A DNA stretch of 64,000 nucleotides from Enhydrobacter aerosaccus (GCA_903832005.1 CAIKZO010000064.1:1-64000); one strand, 5' to 3'. Positions 27,419 to 36,988 are shown, counted from the first letter of the stretch. A program made the numbers and translations. The notes: generated by a model not told the origin, from the letters alone.

Positions 27419-28783
27419 ATGAATCTTCATCGCATGCTCCTGGAGCGCGCCGCCAACAACAACCCGCTGCGCATCGGCGTGATCGGCGCCGGCAAGTTCG
27501 GCGCCATGTATCTCAGCCAGATCCCCACGACTCCAGGCATCCATCTGCTGGGCATCGCGGACCTGTCGCCGCCGCGTGCCCGCGAAAATCTCGCACGTCT
27601 TGGCTGGAAGCCGGACGTGACCTCGGCCGGCTCGTTCGCGGAGGCGCGCAAGCACGGCAACACCTTCCTGACCGAAGACTGGCGCGCGCTGGTCTCGCAT
27701 CCGGAGATCGACGTGGTGGTCGAGGCGACCGGCGATCCGATTGCCGCCGTCGAACATGCGCTGGAAGCCTTCAAGAACGGCAAGAGCGTCGTGATGGTCA
27801 CCGTCGAAGCCGACGCCTTCTGCGGCCCGCTACTGGCGCGCCGCGCGGCCGAGGCCGGTGTGATCTATAGCCTGGCCTACGGCGATCAGCCGGCGCTGAT
27901 CTGCGAACTGGTCGACTGGGCGCGCGCCTCGGGCTTCACGGTGACGGCTGCTGGCCGCGGCCACAAGTGGCTGCCGCACTTCGCGCAGTCGACGCCCGAG
28001 ACGGTGTGGAAATACTGGGGCCTCAACGAAGAGCAGGCCAAGCGCGGCGGGCTGAACCCCAAGATGTTCAATTCGTTCCTCGACGGCTCCAAGCCTGCGA
28101 TCGAGAGCACCGCCGTATCCAACGCCACCGGCCTGACGCCGGCGCCGGATGGCCTGGCGTTCCCGCCGTGCTCGGTCGAGGACTTGCCGTTCGTGATGCG
28201 CCCCGTCTCCGAAGGCGGCCAGCTGCATCACAAAGGCCAGGTCGAAGTGGCCTCGTCGCTGGAGAAGGACGGCCGCAAGATCCCCTACGAGATCCGCAAG
28301 GGCGTGTGGGTCGTGTTCGAGGCCAACACCGAGTACCAGAAGAACTGCTTCGAGGAGTACATGCTGCAGACCGATCCGTCGGGCCGGTACTCCGTGATGT
28401 ACAAGCGCTGGCACCTGATCGGCCTCGAGGTCGGCATCTCGGTGGCCTCGGTCGGCCTGCGCAAGGAAGCGACCGGCTCGGCGATCGGCTTCCATGCCGA
28501 CGTGATCGCGACGGCCAAGCGCGACCTCAAGCCCGGCGAGATGCTGGACGGCGAGGGTGGCTACACGGTCTACGGCAAGCTATTCCCGGCGGAAAAGTCG
28601 ACCAGCCTCGGCAGCCTGCCGCTCGGCCTCGCCCACAATGTGAAGCTGCTGAAGCCGATCAAGGCCGGCCAGTCGCTGACCTACGCCGACGTGGCGATGG
28701 ACGAGACGCTGACCGCCGTGAAGATCCGCCGCGAGATGGAGCGGGTGTTCGCCCCGGCCGCAGCGAAGATTGCCGCTCAATAA
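27419..28783 (+). CDS. NAD(P)-dependent oxidoreductase with C-terminal SAF domain (homoserine dehydrogenase-like)
   Basis: 454 residues. Rossmann motif GVIGAGKFGAMYLSQI at about 19-34, then VVVEATGDPIAAVEHALEAF as in Gfo/Idh and homoserine dehydrogenase-like enzymes. A central catalytic domain follows, then a C-terminal SAF-type domain (AKRDLKPGEMLDGEGGYTVY to LKPIKAGQSLTYADV, about 360-425). The family oxidises sugar-acid-like or amino-acid-like substrates; none is assigned here. Cotranscribed with the PhyH gene under the FCD regulator. Confidence 0.82.
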   Translation: MNLHRMLLERAANNNPLRIGVIGAGKFGAMYLSQIPTTPGIHLLGIADLSPPRARENLARLGWKPDVTSAGSFAEARKHGNTFLTEDWRALVSHPEIDVVVEATGDPIAAVEHALEAFKNGKSVVMVTVEADAFCGPLLARRAAEAGVIYSLAYGDQPALICELVDWARASGFTVTAAGRGHKWLPHFAQSTPETVWKYWGLNEEQAKRGGLNPKMFNSFLDGSKPAIESTAVSNATGLTPAPDGLAFPPCSVEDLPFVMRPVSEGGQLHHKGQVEVASSLEKDGRKIPYEIRKGVWVVFEANTEYQKNCFEEYMLQTDPSGRYSVMYKRWHLIGLEVGISVASVGLRKEATGSAIGFHADVIATAKRDLKPGEMLDGEGGYTVYGKLFPAEKSTSLGSLPLGLAHNVKLLKPIKAGQSLTYADVAMDETLTAVKIRREMERVFAPAAAKIAAQ

Positions 28784-28794
28784 CTCTTCATGCT

Positions 28795-28889
28795 CCTCTC
28801 CCTCGCTAGAGGGAGAGGCGGGGAGAGGTGTTGCACGTAATGCTTCGTCCCGCCCCCTCTCCTAGCCTCTCCCCCTAGCGGGGGAGAGG
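28795..28889. repeat. Paired C-rich palindromic repeat (CCTCTCCC-GCTAG type)
   Basis: Two 24-bp palindromes with a CTAG centre, 28795-28818 and 28866-28889, in inverted order around about 47 bp. The same palindrome, better conserved, bounds the 47103-47400 element. It lies at the converging 3' ends of the SAF dehydrogenase and globin genes and might act as a bidirectional terminator. Confidence 0.7.
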
Positions 28890-28896
28890 AATACGA

Positions 28897-29297
28897 TCAG
28901 GCTGTCGTCATCACCCCTGCCAACGCCGTGTAGGTCTCGGTCCAGGCGGCCTGCACTTCCGGCGTCCAGTCAGGACCGAGGCCCTTCTCCAAGGTCCACA
29001 GCAGCGCGGCGCCGACTGGCGCATACTGATCGGCGGTGACGCCGTAACCCTTGTGGCGCTTGCCCAGTTCCTTCACGGGGCGGGAAGGATTTCATCGAGC
29101 TTGTGCAGGTTGGTGACGGCGGTGCCCAGCATCGCCATCAGCTTGATCTTCTGCTGGGTCATGTCGGTGGGGAAGAGCGCGCGGGTCTCGGGCGCGATCT
29201 CGAACAAGCGATTGTAGAATAGGTCGGCGGCCGTCGCGGCGATCGGCACGACCTTCTGGAAGCTCTTCTGGACCAGTTCGACTTGTTGCGGCGTCAT
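28897..29297 (-). pseudogene. Single-domain globin (bacterial haemoglobin), frameshifted
   Basis: The first part (29297 down to about 29075) encodes MTPQQVELVQKSFQKVVPIA, LFYNRLFEIAPETRALF and AMLGTAVTNLHKLDEILPA, then stops at TGA (29075-29073). The next frame continues at once as KELGKRHKGYGVTADQYAPV, ALLWTLEKGLG and EVQAAWTETYTALAGVM to a TGA at 28897. Together they make a normal Vitreoscilla-type globin of about 133 residues, with proximal His in KRHKGYGV. One base is missing at a GCCCCG run near 29077. It is either a real inactivation or a sequencing error in a C run. Confidence 0.8.
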
Positions 29298-29337
29298 CGA
29301 TCTCTCCCCCGAGGTGATGGGGGAAGCGCCGCAAGTT

Positions 29338-29871
29338 CTATGCCGCGTCGGCGTCCTCGCGCTCTTTCTCTTTGCGCACCTTGAGCAGCTTGCGCAGGAT
29401 CATGTTGCGCTTCAGCGACGAGATATGGTCGACGAACAGGATGCCGTCGAGATGGTCGATCTCGTGCTGGACGCAGGTCGCCAGCAGGCCCTCGCAGGCC
29501 AGGTCCTTCTGGGCGCCGTCGCGGTCGAGGTAGCGCACCGTCACCTTGGCCGGGCGCACCACGTCGGAATAATGCTCGGGCAGCGACAGGCAGCCTTCCT
29601 CGTACATCGCGTCCTCGTCCGAGGCCTCGACGATCTCCGGATTGGCCATGAACAGCGGGCCGGTCTTGGCGTCCTCGCGGTCGATGTCGAGCACGATGAC
29701 GCGCTTCAGCACGTCGACCTGCGGGGCGGCGAGGCCAATGCCGGGCGCGGCGTACATGGTCTCCAGCATGTCGTCCATGAGCTGGCGCACCTCGTCGTCG
29801 ACCGCCGCCACGGGCAGGGCCTTCTTCTTCAGGCGCGGGTCTGGCGCGGTCAGGATGGTCTTGAGAGCCAT
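29338..29871 (-). CDS. def: Peptide deformylase
   Basis: 177 residues from the ATG at 29871 (MALKTILTAPDPRLKKKALP). All three motifs are present: GIGLAAPQ, EGCLSLPEH, and HEIDHLDGILFVD, giving the Cys and two His metal ligands plus the catalytic Glu. Removes the N-formyl group from new proteins. Charged C-terminal tail. No fmt follows downstream as in many genomes; argB lies 53 bp upstream on the same strand. Confidence 0.96.
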   Translation of the reverse strand: MALKTILTAPDPRLKKKALPVAAVDDEVRQLMDDMLETMYAAPGIGLAAPQVDVLKRVIVLDIDREDAKTGPLFMANPEIVEASDEDAMYEEGCLSLPEHYSDVVRPAKVTVRYLDRDGAQKDLACEGLLATCVQHEIDHLDGILFVDHISSLKRNMILRKLLKVRKEKEREDADAA

Positions 29872-29924
29872 GGCGCTTAAATATGCAATGAAATCAGCGG
29901 ATTCAAGGCCAGTTTGGAGGGCTT

Positions 29925-30839
29925 CTAGGTTCGCTTGACCATGGTGCCGATGCCGGCCTCGGTGAAGACCTCCAGCAGCAGGCAGTGCGGCACCCGGCCG
30001 TCCATGATGACGGCGGCCTCGACGCCGCGATTCACGGCATCGATGCAGTTCTCGACCTTGGGAATCATGCCGCCCGAGATGGTGCCGTCCAGAATCAGGG
30101 AGCGCGCATGTTCGACCGTCATTTCCGGGATCAACTTGCCGTCCTTGTCGAGCACGCCCGGCACGTCGGTCAGGAACAGCAGGCGCTTGGCCTTCATGGC
30201 GCCGGCGATGGCGCCCGCCGAGGTATCCGCATTGATGTTGTAGGTGAGCTCGTCGTCGACGCCGAAGCCGATCGGGGCCACGACCGGGATGACGTCGGCG
30301 CGGCGCAGCTGCTCCAGCACCATGACGTTGATCTTGGCTGGTTCGCCCACCTGCTTGAGGTCGACCTTCAGCAGCTCGCCCGTCTTGGGGTCGCGCATCT
30401 CGGTCACTTTGCGGGCCAGGATCAGGTTGCCGTCCTTGCCGCAGATACCGACGGCGATGCCGCCGCATTCGTTGATGTCGGCCACGATCGCCTTGTTGAT
30501 CGAGCCCGCCAGGACCATCTCGACGATCTCCATGGTCGCGGCATCGGTGACGCGCAGCCCGTTCACGAAGGTGCTCTTCAGCCCGACGCGGTCCAGCATC
30601 TTGTTGATCTGCGGGCCGCCGCCATGGACCACGATCGGGTTCATGCCGACCTGCTTCATCAGCACGACGTCGCGCGCGACCAGGTCGCCGAGCTTGGGAT
30701 CGGTCATGGCGTGGCCGCCGTACTTCACCACGAAGGTCGCGTCGTTGTGGCGGCGCATGTAGGGCAGCGCCTTGGAGATGGTCTCCGCCATGCGGATGAG
30801 CCGCTTCTGCTCCCTGTCGCTCTGCACCGGCTCGGCCAT
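29925..30839 (-). CDS. argB: Acetylglutamate kinase
   Basis: 304 residues from the ATG at 30839 ([20 protein letters not shown]). Amino-acid kinase fold with [20 protein letters not shown] for nucleotide phosphate binding, [23 protein letters not shown] and SGGMIPKVE near the end. It phosphorylates N-acetylglutamate in arginine synthesis. In many Alphaproteobacteria argB follows engB directly; here about 6 kb of signalling and oxygenase genes lies between them. Confidence 0.96.
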   Translation of the reverse strand: MAEPVQSDREQKRLIRMAETISKALPYMRRHNDATFVVKYGGHAMTDPKLGDLVARDVVLMKQVGMNPIVVHGGGPQINKMLDRVGLKSTFVNGLRVTDAATMEIVEMVLAGSINKAIVADINECGGIAVGICGKDGNLILARKVTEMRDPKTGELLKVDLKQVGEPAKINVMVLEQLRRADVIPVVAPIGFGVDDELTYNINADTSAGAIAGAMKAKRLLFLTDVPGVLDKDGKLIPEMTVEHARSLILDGTISGGMIPKVENCIDAVNRGVEAAVIMDGRVPHCLLLEVFTEAGIGTMVKRT

Positions 30840-30865
30840 GTCCTGCTGCCCCTCAAGTTGGCAAA

Positions 30866-30893
30866 AGCCCTCCCCCGTGACCGGGGAAGGGCT
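30866..30893. repeat. Short GC-rich palindrome upstream of argB
   Basis: AGCCCTCCCCCG and CGGGGAAGGGCT-like arms with a 3-nt spacer form a strong hairpin 27 bp from the argB start. It may be another small dispersed palindrome, or a leader hairpin in the argB transcript. Confidence 0.5.
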
Positions 30894-30960
30894 AAGGCGG
30901 CAGTATATATCAGGCGGGACGCGGATAGAAGAAGTGGGCCGGGCGCGGCAGGATGTCCCC

Positions 30961-31635
30961 ATGACCCTCGACACAGACCATCTCGCCACGCGGGGCTTCG
31001 CGGTGGCCCGCCAGCTCATCGATCAGCAGGAATGCCAGGCACTGGCGGCGCTGTGGCCGGAGACGGCCGCGTTCCGCAAGCACATCGTCATGCAGCGCCA
31101 CGGCTACGGGCAAGGCGAATACCAGTATTTCACCTATCCGCTGCCCAAGCCGGTCGAACGGCTGCGTCAGGCGCTCTATCCGAAGCTGGCCGAGGTCGCG
31201 AACCGCTGGAACGAGGCGCTGGGCAAGGAGAAGCGGTTCCCGGCGACGCTCGAAGCCTGGTTACAGGAGTGTCACAAAGCCGGGCAGACAAGGCCGACGC
31301 CCTTGCTGCTGAAGTACGAGACCGGCGACTACAACTGCCTGCACCGCGATCTCTACGGCGAGATGGTGTTTCCGCTGCAGGCCACGGTGCTGCTCAGCCG
31401 GCCGGACAAGGATTTCGCGGGCGGCGAGTTCATGCTGGTCGAGCAGCGGCCGCGCATGCAGTCGCGCGGCGAGGTCGTTCCCATGGAGCAGGGTGACGCG
31501 GTTCTGTTCGCGGTGAACGAGCGTCCGGTCAAAGGCACGCGCGGCTGGCATCGGACGGCGATGCGACATGGCGTGTCGAGCCTGCGCAGCGGCCAGCGCT
31601 TCACCTTGGGCCTTATCTTCCACGACGCGGCCTAA
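30961..31635 (+). CDS. 2-oxoglutarate/Fe(II)-dependent oxygenase
   Basis: 224 residues from the ATG at 30961. The jelly-roll core has the iron motif HxD in [20 protein letters not shown], and a distal His in [13 protein letters not shown] followed by an Arg ([14 protein letters not shown]) for 2-oxoglutarate. [19 protein letters not shown] resembles the prolyl-hydroxylase-like group. Substrate unknown. Its 3' end overlaps the convergent hybrid kinase gene by 4 bp. Confidence 0.86.
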   Translation: MTLDTDHLATRGFAVARQLIDQQECQALAALWPETAAFRKHIVMQRHGYGQGEYQYFTYPLPKPVERLRQALYPKLAEVANRWNEALGKEKRFPATLEAWLQECHKAGQTRPTPLLLKYETGDYNCLHRDLYGEMVFPLQATVLLSRPDKDFAGGEFMLVEQRPRMQSRGEVVPMEQGDAVLFAVNERPVKGTRGWHRTAMRHGVSSLRSGQRFTLGLIFHDAA

Positions 31636-34600
31636 CGCTCTGCGAGAGCACGCTCGAGGCCGGAGAGAAAGTCACCCGGAATGCTTCCGTCGAGACAAGC
31701 TTGCTCGACGCGATCCGCGGCCTCGGCGATGCGCGGCGCGTCGAACTGGGCCGCCAGTCCCGAAAGCTTGTGGGCGCACTGCTGGATATCCGACCGTGGC
31801 CGCTGTGATCGCAGGAGATCGACGAGCTCCGCCGTCCGGTTGGCGATCTCCTGGCGCGCGTCGTGCGCCAACCGCGCCATCTCGGCATCGAAGCCATTGG
31901 CAGGCTTCGGCACGTCTAGCGCGCCGCACACCCGCGCGATCGCGGCCCGAAGATCAGCCGCGGCGATCGGCTTGCGGAGCACGATGGCACCGGCCTCCGT
32001 CACGCGCTGTTCGGTCTCGCGTGTGACGGCGGCGGTCAGCACGATGACAGGCGGCCGCTCGCGCTCCGCCGGCCAGCGCGCGAGCAACTGGAGGCCGTCG
32101 CCATCGGGCAGGTGAAGGTCGAGCAGCACCAGATCGAGCTTCTGCCGCCGCACGGTCTCGAGCGCTTGCGCCAACGTTTCCGCCTCGCTCACCTCGTGGC
32201 CGTCGATCGTGAGCAGCCGCGCCATGAGCCGGCGCACCAGCGCCGTATCTTCGACGATCAGGATCGAGCGCGGGCGCGGCGCCACTGGCGGTCGAACGGG
32301 CAGCGACGCCGGTGCCTCGCGCCTCTCGGCCGGGAAGGCGAACACGAAGCGCGCGCCGCCGCCGGGACGGTTTTCGGCGGTTAGCGAACCGCCCATGCGC
32401 TCGGCGATGCGGCGCGAGAGCGAGAGGCCGAGACCCAGCCCCTTCGAATCGCGACGGCCCGCGCGATCGAACGGCTCGAAGAGATGCGCCAGCCGTTCCT
32501 CCGGAATGCCGGGCCCGGTGTCTTCAACGACAAGCTCCAGCCGGGCCTTACCGCCCGGACCCTCGACCACGCTCGCGCGCAGCACGACGGTGCCGCGTCC
32601 GGCGTACTTCACCGCATTCGACAGCAAGTTGCGCACCGCCTGGCGCACCCTGTCGGGATCGACGTCGAACTCCTGGCCCCGCAGAGCAACGGTATCCGAC
32701 GAGAGCGCGAGGCCATTCCTTTGGGCGGCGTCCCGTACGAGCGCCAACTCCGAACCGACCAGAGCGGCCAGATCGGTCGGCCGGATGTTCAGGGGCGCGT
32801 CCGCACCGAGCGCGCCCAGTTCGGTGAGATCGTCGACGACAGACTTCAGACTGCCGAAGACTTCGCGGATTTCGCCGACATTCATTTCCTCCGGCCGTTC
32901 GGCGGCCAGATCGAGAAGCCCCTGCATCGCCTGCAGCGGCGTGCGCAACTCATGCCCGATCTCGGCGAGGAAGCGGGACTTCGCGCGCTCCCCGCGCTGC
33001 GCCATCGCGGCCTTCGCTTCAGCTTCTGCCAGCCGCGCGCGGATCGAGGCGTCGAGCGGCGTGGCGCGATAGGCCGCGAGCTTACCGAACGCGCCCCACT
33101 CGGACCACGTCGCCACCGCGACGCCGCGAAACCGTTCATGCGCATCGCGATCGCCCAGATCGCGCGCAGCAGCGGCAGCGCACTCCGCCGCCAGTCCCAT
33201 CTCCAGCCGCGAAGAGCCTTTCTGCAAGGCCTCTACGGCGGCGGCGTACGCCGGCAGGCAATCCTTCTTGCCGCGCCGATAGCGCTGCTCGGCCCATAGC
33301 AACAGCAGCTTGCCCAGCTGGTCCGTCGGGTTGGCGCGGGCGGCGCGCCGGATGAACCGCACGTCCGACCGGCGGAGCGACAGACCGGTTTTCAGCCGGG
33401 CAAGATTCTCGAAGAAACGCCAACTCACGCCGACCGGATGCGAATCGACTGTATGACGCTTGTCGCGGAACTGATCGGCCAAGCGCAGGATGGCCGGCCA
33501 GTCTTCCGCCAGGCTGAGATATTCGAGGGCCACGATCGGCGGCTCGCCGAGCTTTCCCTGGATGAAGGTGTCGAGCAGATCCGACGACAGCGACTGAGGT
33601 TGGCGCAGACGGCGGACCAATTCGGCCAGCAGCGCCAGTTCGCCGCGGATCCTGGCGTCGCCCAAACGGACGGCCTTGCCGTCGGTCTCTTCCAGGACGG
33701 TGACGACTTCCTCGAGGGTCGCCGCGCTGCGCCACGTCCAGGCCGCTTCGCTCAACACCGCATTGCCCGCGCCGACCAGGTCGTTCTCGGCGACGCAAAA
33801 GTCGTAGGTCTGGCGCGTGCTGTCGATCAGCGACGCGCGCGGATCGCGCCACATTTTTCCGAACAGCACGGCACGATGGATCGTCATCCCGCGCCCGACC
33901 TGGAGCTGCGAGAGACCGGCCATCGCCTTGTCGCCGAAGGCGGCCGCGGCCGGATAGTCCTTGAGGACCGCGCTGATCAAGGCATCGACGCTCTGCCAGC
34001 GGGCCGAGTTGTAGCCCATCAGGCGCGCGCGTGTGGCCAGCTGGATCGACACATAGGCGGACAGGCGCGGACCGCGTTCCCAAACGGCGTAGCCGGCGGC
34101 GCTGGCGAAAGAGCTTATCGCCTGGTCCGTCCGCGCATCGTGCGGGATCAGGCGGCGCGCCTTGCGGCCCGCGAATTTCCAGACGAGCGACGCGAGCAGC
34201 AGGTGCACGCCGCTGATCCTGTCGGGCAGGCGAATGCCGAACCGGCCATAGCCTTCGCGGCAGAAGGCCCAGGCGTCAGCCGACGTTCCGGTCAGGCGCA
34301 TGGCGACGACGCTTCGTTCGTACGCATCGGCAAGTTCGGCGTCGTCTGTCGCTTCCGCGATCATCAGCCGGCAGCGCGCACGCGTCGCCTCGGTCTGGCC
34401 GCGATGCGCGGCGGCAAAGCAGGCCTCGCGCAGCACCGCGAGCCGATAGCCCGGATCCGGCTTCATGAGATGTTGGCAGATCGACCACGCCGCCTCGCCG
34501 AATTCCGACGCAAGGTCGAACTGCGCGGCACGACGGGCCGAAGCCGCCTCTGCCGCGAACAGGCCGCCCAGCCGCTCGTCCCGCAGATCGTCGACGCCCC

Positions 34601-35795
34601 CGACAAGCTTCAACCGCAGCGCCGTCTGTCGATGGGCGTCCGTATTCTCATCGAGCAGTCGATCCGACATGCCGTGCGCCAGGGCATGCAGCGTCGCTTC
34701 GTCCGGCACCTGCAGGAGGCTGGCCCTTATTCGATCGTGCGGGAAGGCGACCTCGTTGCCTTCGATGCGCAGCAGGCCGTTCGCCTGGAGGCCTTGCGCC
34801 GCGGACTGCGTCACCGCCGGCGGCTGGGCCAGGCATCCGCCAAGCATGTCGAGACGGACGCGGTCTCCCCACAGCGCCGCGGCGATGCCCAGCCGTAAGG
34901 CCTCCGGGGGCAGGCTGCGGGCGCGCTGGACGATGATCTGGTTGATGTCGCTGTGATCGATCAAGGCGGCGCGCACCGGATCGACGCGAACCTTACCGTC
35001 GCCGCGGGCGAAAGCCTGTTCGCGTTCGAGCGTAAGCGCGATCTCCTCCAGGTCGAACGGCATGCCGCTCGCATGCCCCCCGAGCCAGTCGAGGACCGCC
35101 CGGGCCTTGTCCGGTTCGCCCAGTATCTGGACGAGAAGCTCGAACCTATCGAGCTCGGCGAGCGGATCGAGTTCGATGAGGGACGCGGAGGCCGGATAGG
35201 CGATCGCTCTTTCGTTGCGGGCGGCGAGGATGAGCTTGAGCGTGCTGGTCTCGCTGCGACGGCTGCAGGCCTGGACGAAGCCCACCGCTTCGTTCGGCGC
35301 GCGATGCCAGTCGTCGATGAAGAGCACCACCGGCAGGGCGCACCCTTCGAGCCACTGCAGCACACGCACCAGCGCGTCGACCAGCCGGGCCGTGCCCCCA
35401 CGGCTCTGCAGCGCCGTGACTGCGGAAGGTGCTGCGTTGCCCGTCAATCCCGCCGCGCCGAAGCCCGCCGCAAAGAGCGTGTCGTATTGCGCGCCGACCA
35501 AAGTACGCAGCGAGGCCGCCCCGGCGAGCGGGTCGTAGAGCCGGCCGAGCGCTGCGTCGACCGCCTGCGACAGCGCATCGACGACCGGCCGCAGGCCGGT
35601 GCTGGTCGCGAGCTCGGCATACTTGGCGCGTCCCAGGATCGGCGCCGCCGGTGCCAGATCCTGCAGTGCCTGCTCGATCAGCGCGGTCTTGCCCACGCCG
35701 GACGCGCCGCTCACCACCAGCAGCCGTGGCGCGCGATCTTCAAGCGCGGTGCGCAGGAACTGTCGCTCTTGACGGCGGCCGACGAAACCCGTCAC
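31632..35795 (-). CDS. Hybrid sensor histidine kinase with N-terminal P-loop ATPase and TPR-like region, C-terminal REC and HPt
   Basis: 1387 residues from a GTG at 35795 that overlaps the regulator stop (GTGA). In order: AAA/STAND-like ATPase (Walker A GASGVGKT at 30-37, Walker B VVLFIDDWH); a long helical, TPR/MalT-like region to about 900; HisKA with H948 in EIGHELRTPLQAM; HATPase with N box RNLLSNAVKYAG, VEDTGPGIP and GLGLGLSLSRRI; REC with Asp1226 in LLDLHLPDGDG; and HPt with His1342 in CAHKLSGLAAQF. No membrane helix is visible, so sensing is probably cytoplasmic through the ATPase/repeat region. It should phosphorelay to the OmpR-type regulator encoded just upstream. Confidence 0.92.
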   Translation of the reverse strand: MTGFVGRRQERQFLRTALEDRAPRLLVVSGASGVGKTALIEQALQDLAPAAPILGRAKYAELATSTGLRPVVDALSQAVDAALGRLYDPLAGAASLRTLVGAQYDTLFAAGFGAAGLTGNAAPSAVTALQSRGGTARLVDALVRVLQWLEGCALPVVLFIDDWHRAPNEAVGFVQACSRRSETSTLKLILAARNERAIAYPASASLIELDPLAELDRFELLVQILGEPDKARAVLDWLGGHASGMPFDLEEIALTLEREQAFARGDGKVRVDPVRAALIDHSDINQIIVQRARSLPPEALRLGIAAALWGDRVRLDMLGGCLAQPPAVTQSAAQGLQANGLLRIEGNEVAFPHDRIRASLLQVPDEATLHALAHGMSDRLLDENTDAHRQTALRLKLVGGVDDLRDERLGGLFAAEAASARRAAQFDLASEFGEAAWSICQHLMKPDPGYRLAVLREACFAAAHRGQTEATRARCRLMIAEATDDAELADAYERSVVAMRLTGTSADAWAFCREGYGRFGIRLPDRISGVHLLLASLVWKFAGRKARRLIPHDARTDQAISSFASAAGYAVWERGPRLSAYVSIQLATRARLMGYNSARWQSVDALISAVLKDYPAAAAFGDKAMAGLSQLQVGRGMTIHRAVLFGKMWRDPRASLIDSTRQTYDFCVAENDLVGAGNAVLSEAAWTWRSAATLEEVVTVLEETDGKAVRLGDARIRGELALLAELVRRLRQPQSLSSDLLDTFIQGKLGEPPIVALEYLSLAEDWPAILRLADQFRDKRHTVDSHPVGVSWRFFENLARLKTGLSLRRSDVRFIRRAARANPTDQLGKLLLLWAEQRYRRGKKDCLPAYAAAVEALQKGSSRLEMGLAAECAAAAARDLGDRDAHERFRGVAVATWSEWGAFGKLAAYRATPLDASIRARLAEAEAKAAMAQRGERAKSRFLAEIGHELRTPLQAMQGLLDLAAERPEEMNVGEIREVFGSLKSVVDDLTELGALGADAPLNIRPTDLAALVGSELALVRDAAQRNGLALSSDTVALRGQEFDVDPDRVRQAVRNLLSNAVKYAGRGTVVLRASVVEGPGGKARLELVVEDTGPGIPEERLAHLFEPFDRAGRRDSKGLGLGLSLSRRIAERMGGSLTAENRPGGGARFVFAFPAERREAPASLPVRPPVAPRPRSILIVEDTALVRRLMARLLTIDGHEVSEAETLAQALETVRRQKLDLVLLDLHLPDGDGLQLLARWPAERERPPVIVLTAAVTRETEQRVTEAGAIVLRKPIAAADLRAAIARVCGALDVPKPANGFDAEMARLAHDARQEIANRTAELVDLLRSQRPRSDIQQCAHKLSGLAAQFDAPRIAEAADRVEQACLDGSIPGDFLSGLERALAER

Positions 35796-36475
35796 GGCTC
35801 TTCGGGTGCAGCGGCGAGGCGGTAGCCGAAGCCGGGGGCCGTCGCGATCAGGCTGTCCCCCTCGGGGGCGTCGAGTTTGCGGCGGAGACGACTGACCAGC
35901 GCATCGACCGAGCGCAGGTCCGATTCCAGGGGCGAGCGGCTGATCGCCGACATCAGCTCCTGGCGGGTGACGATCTTGGTGTTGGCATCCACCAACCGGA
36001 CAAGGATGTCGAACTCGCCGCGCGTGAGGTTGGCGTTCTCTGCGCCCTTGCAGACAGTGCGTGCCTCGAGATCCACGATCCACTGACCCAATCTCGCGCG
36101 TCGTCCGCGCTCGCGATTCGAGCGGCGCATGACGCTGCGGATTCGCGCCGCCAGCTCGCCATAGTGAACGGGCTTCACCAGGTAGTCGTCGGCGCCGATA
36201 TCGAGGGCCGCGATCCGCGCTTCGGGGGTCGACTGGCGCGTGACGATGATCAGGCCGACGTCGGAGCCGCTGCGCAGTTCGCGCGCGAAGCTCATGCCGT
36301 CGATGCCGGGCAGGCCGAGGTCGAGCACGATCACATCGAGGCGCGTCTGGCGCAGCAACGCCCGGCAGGCGAGCGCATCGCTCGCTTCGTGGACCGTGTA
36401 GCCGGCCTCCCGCAGGGACAGGGTGATCGCCTTGCGGGTGAGGGTTTCATCCTCGACGACGGCGACGCTGTACAA
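35792..36475 (-). CDS. OmpR/PhoB-family response regulator
   Basis: 227 residues. Receiver domain with acidic pocket E8-D9, phosphoacceptor D52 in IVLDLGLPGIDG, and conserved Lys in YLVKPVHYGEL. The winged-helix output domain has LTRGEFDILVRLVDAN, DLRSVDALVSRLRRKL and FGYRLAAAP. Translationally coupled to the giant hybrid kinase, the obvious partner. Divergent from the small secreted protein gene across 166 bp, which is a plausible regulated promoter. Confidence 0.94.
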   Translation of the reverse strand: MYSVAVVEDETLTRKAITLSLREAGYTVHEASDALACRALLRQTRLDVIVLDLGLPGIDGMSFARELRSGSDVGLIIVTRQSTPEARIAALDIGADDYLVKPVHYGELAARIRSVMRRSNRERGRRARLGQWIVDLEARTVCKGAENANLTRGEFDILVRLVDANTKIVTRQELMSAISRSPLESDLRSVDALVSRLRRKLDAPEGDSLIATAPGFGYRLAAAPEEP

Positions 36476-36641
36476 GAGCCTGCTCCTTGCACCGAGACCT
36501 ATCCCGCGGACCGGGCATTTCCAATGACTTTGCCACGTCCGCCGCCGGCCCGGTCAACATTCCGTCAACATCGACACCGGTCATCCCGGTTCACAGGCCG
36601 TAAACAGACGCGAGGAGCCCACTCGAGGCAGGATCGTGACC

Positions 36642-36980
36642 ATGTTCCGCGGGCTACACCTTCCCCTGATCGTCCTTGCCGCCGCCGGCTTTTCTGGCGC
36701 TGCGCTGGCCCAGAACGCGCCCTTCAGCCTAGGCGACCGCGTCACGGTCGGCAGCACGGGCGAAAGCGGCATCGTGATCGAGATCGGTGCGGCCCAGGTG
36801 ACAGGCGGCACTTTCATCAAGGTGCATCTCGACCGCTTCGGCATCGGGACCCCGACCGGCATCTGGTACGACTCGGTGCTGTCGCGCCTTAGTCCCGACG
36901 CCGGAGGAACGGCACGACCGCCTTCCGCCGTCTCCCCCGCGCGGCGACTGCCGGCGCTTGCTGGCCCGCAGGACACCTAA
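36642..36980 (+). CDS. Small secreted/periplasmic protein, unknown function
   Basis: 112 residues from the ATG at 36642; a GTG at 36636 would add two. Signal peptide MFRGLHLPLIVLAAAGFSGA then ALAQ. The mature part PFSLGDRVTVGSTGESGIVI, with FIKVHLDRFGIGTPTGIWYD, looks like a small beta-barrel (SH3/KOW-like) domain with a disordered Pro-rich tail. Divergent from the two-component genes and a likely target of them. Confidence 0.7.
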   Translation: MFRGLHLPLIVLAAAGFSGAALAQNAPFSLGDRVTVGSTGESGIVIEIGAAQVTGGTFIKVHLDRFGIGTPTGIWYDSVLSRLSPDAGGTARPPSAVSPARRLPALAGPQDT

Positions 36981-36988
36981 CAGGAAAC

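Noticed and set aside
28795-28889. CRISPR-like repeats
   Set aside because: Only two palindromic units in inverted order with one short spacer; no array and no cas genes.
28897-29297. Programmed frameshift or selenocysteine as explanation for the globin
   Set aside because: The stop is not at a catalytic residue and the frame changes by one base at a C run. Deletion or sequencing error is enough.
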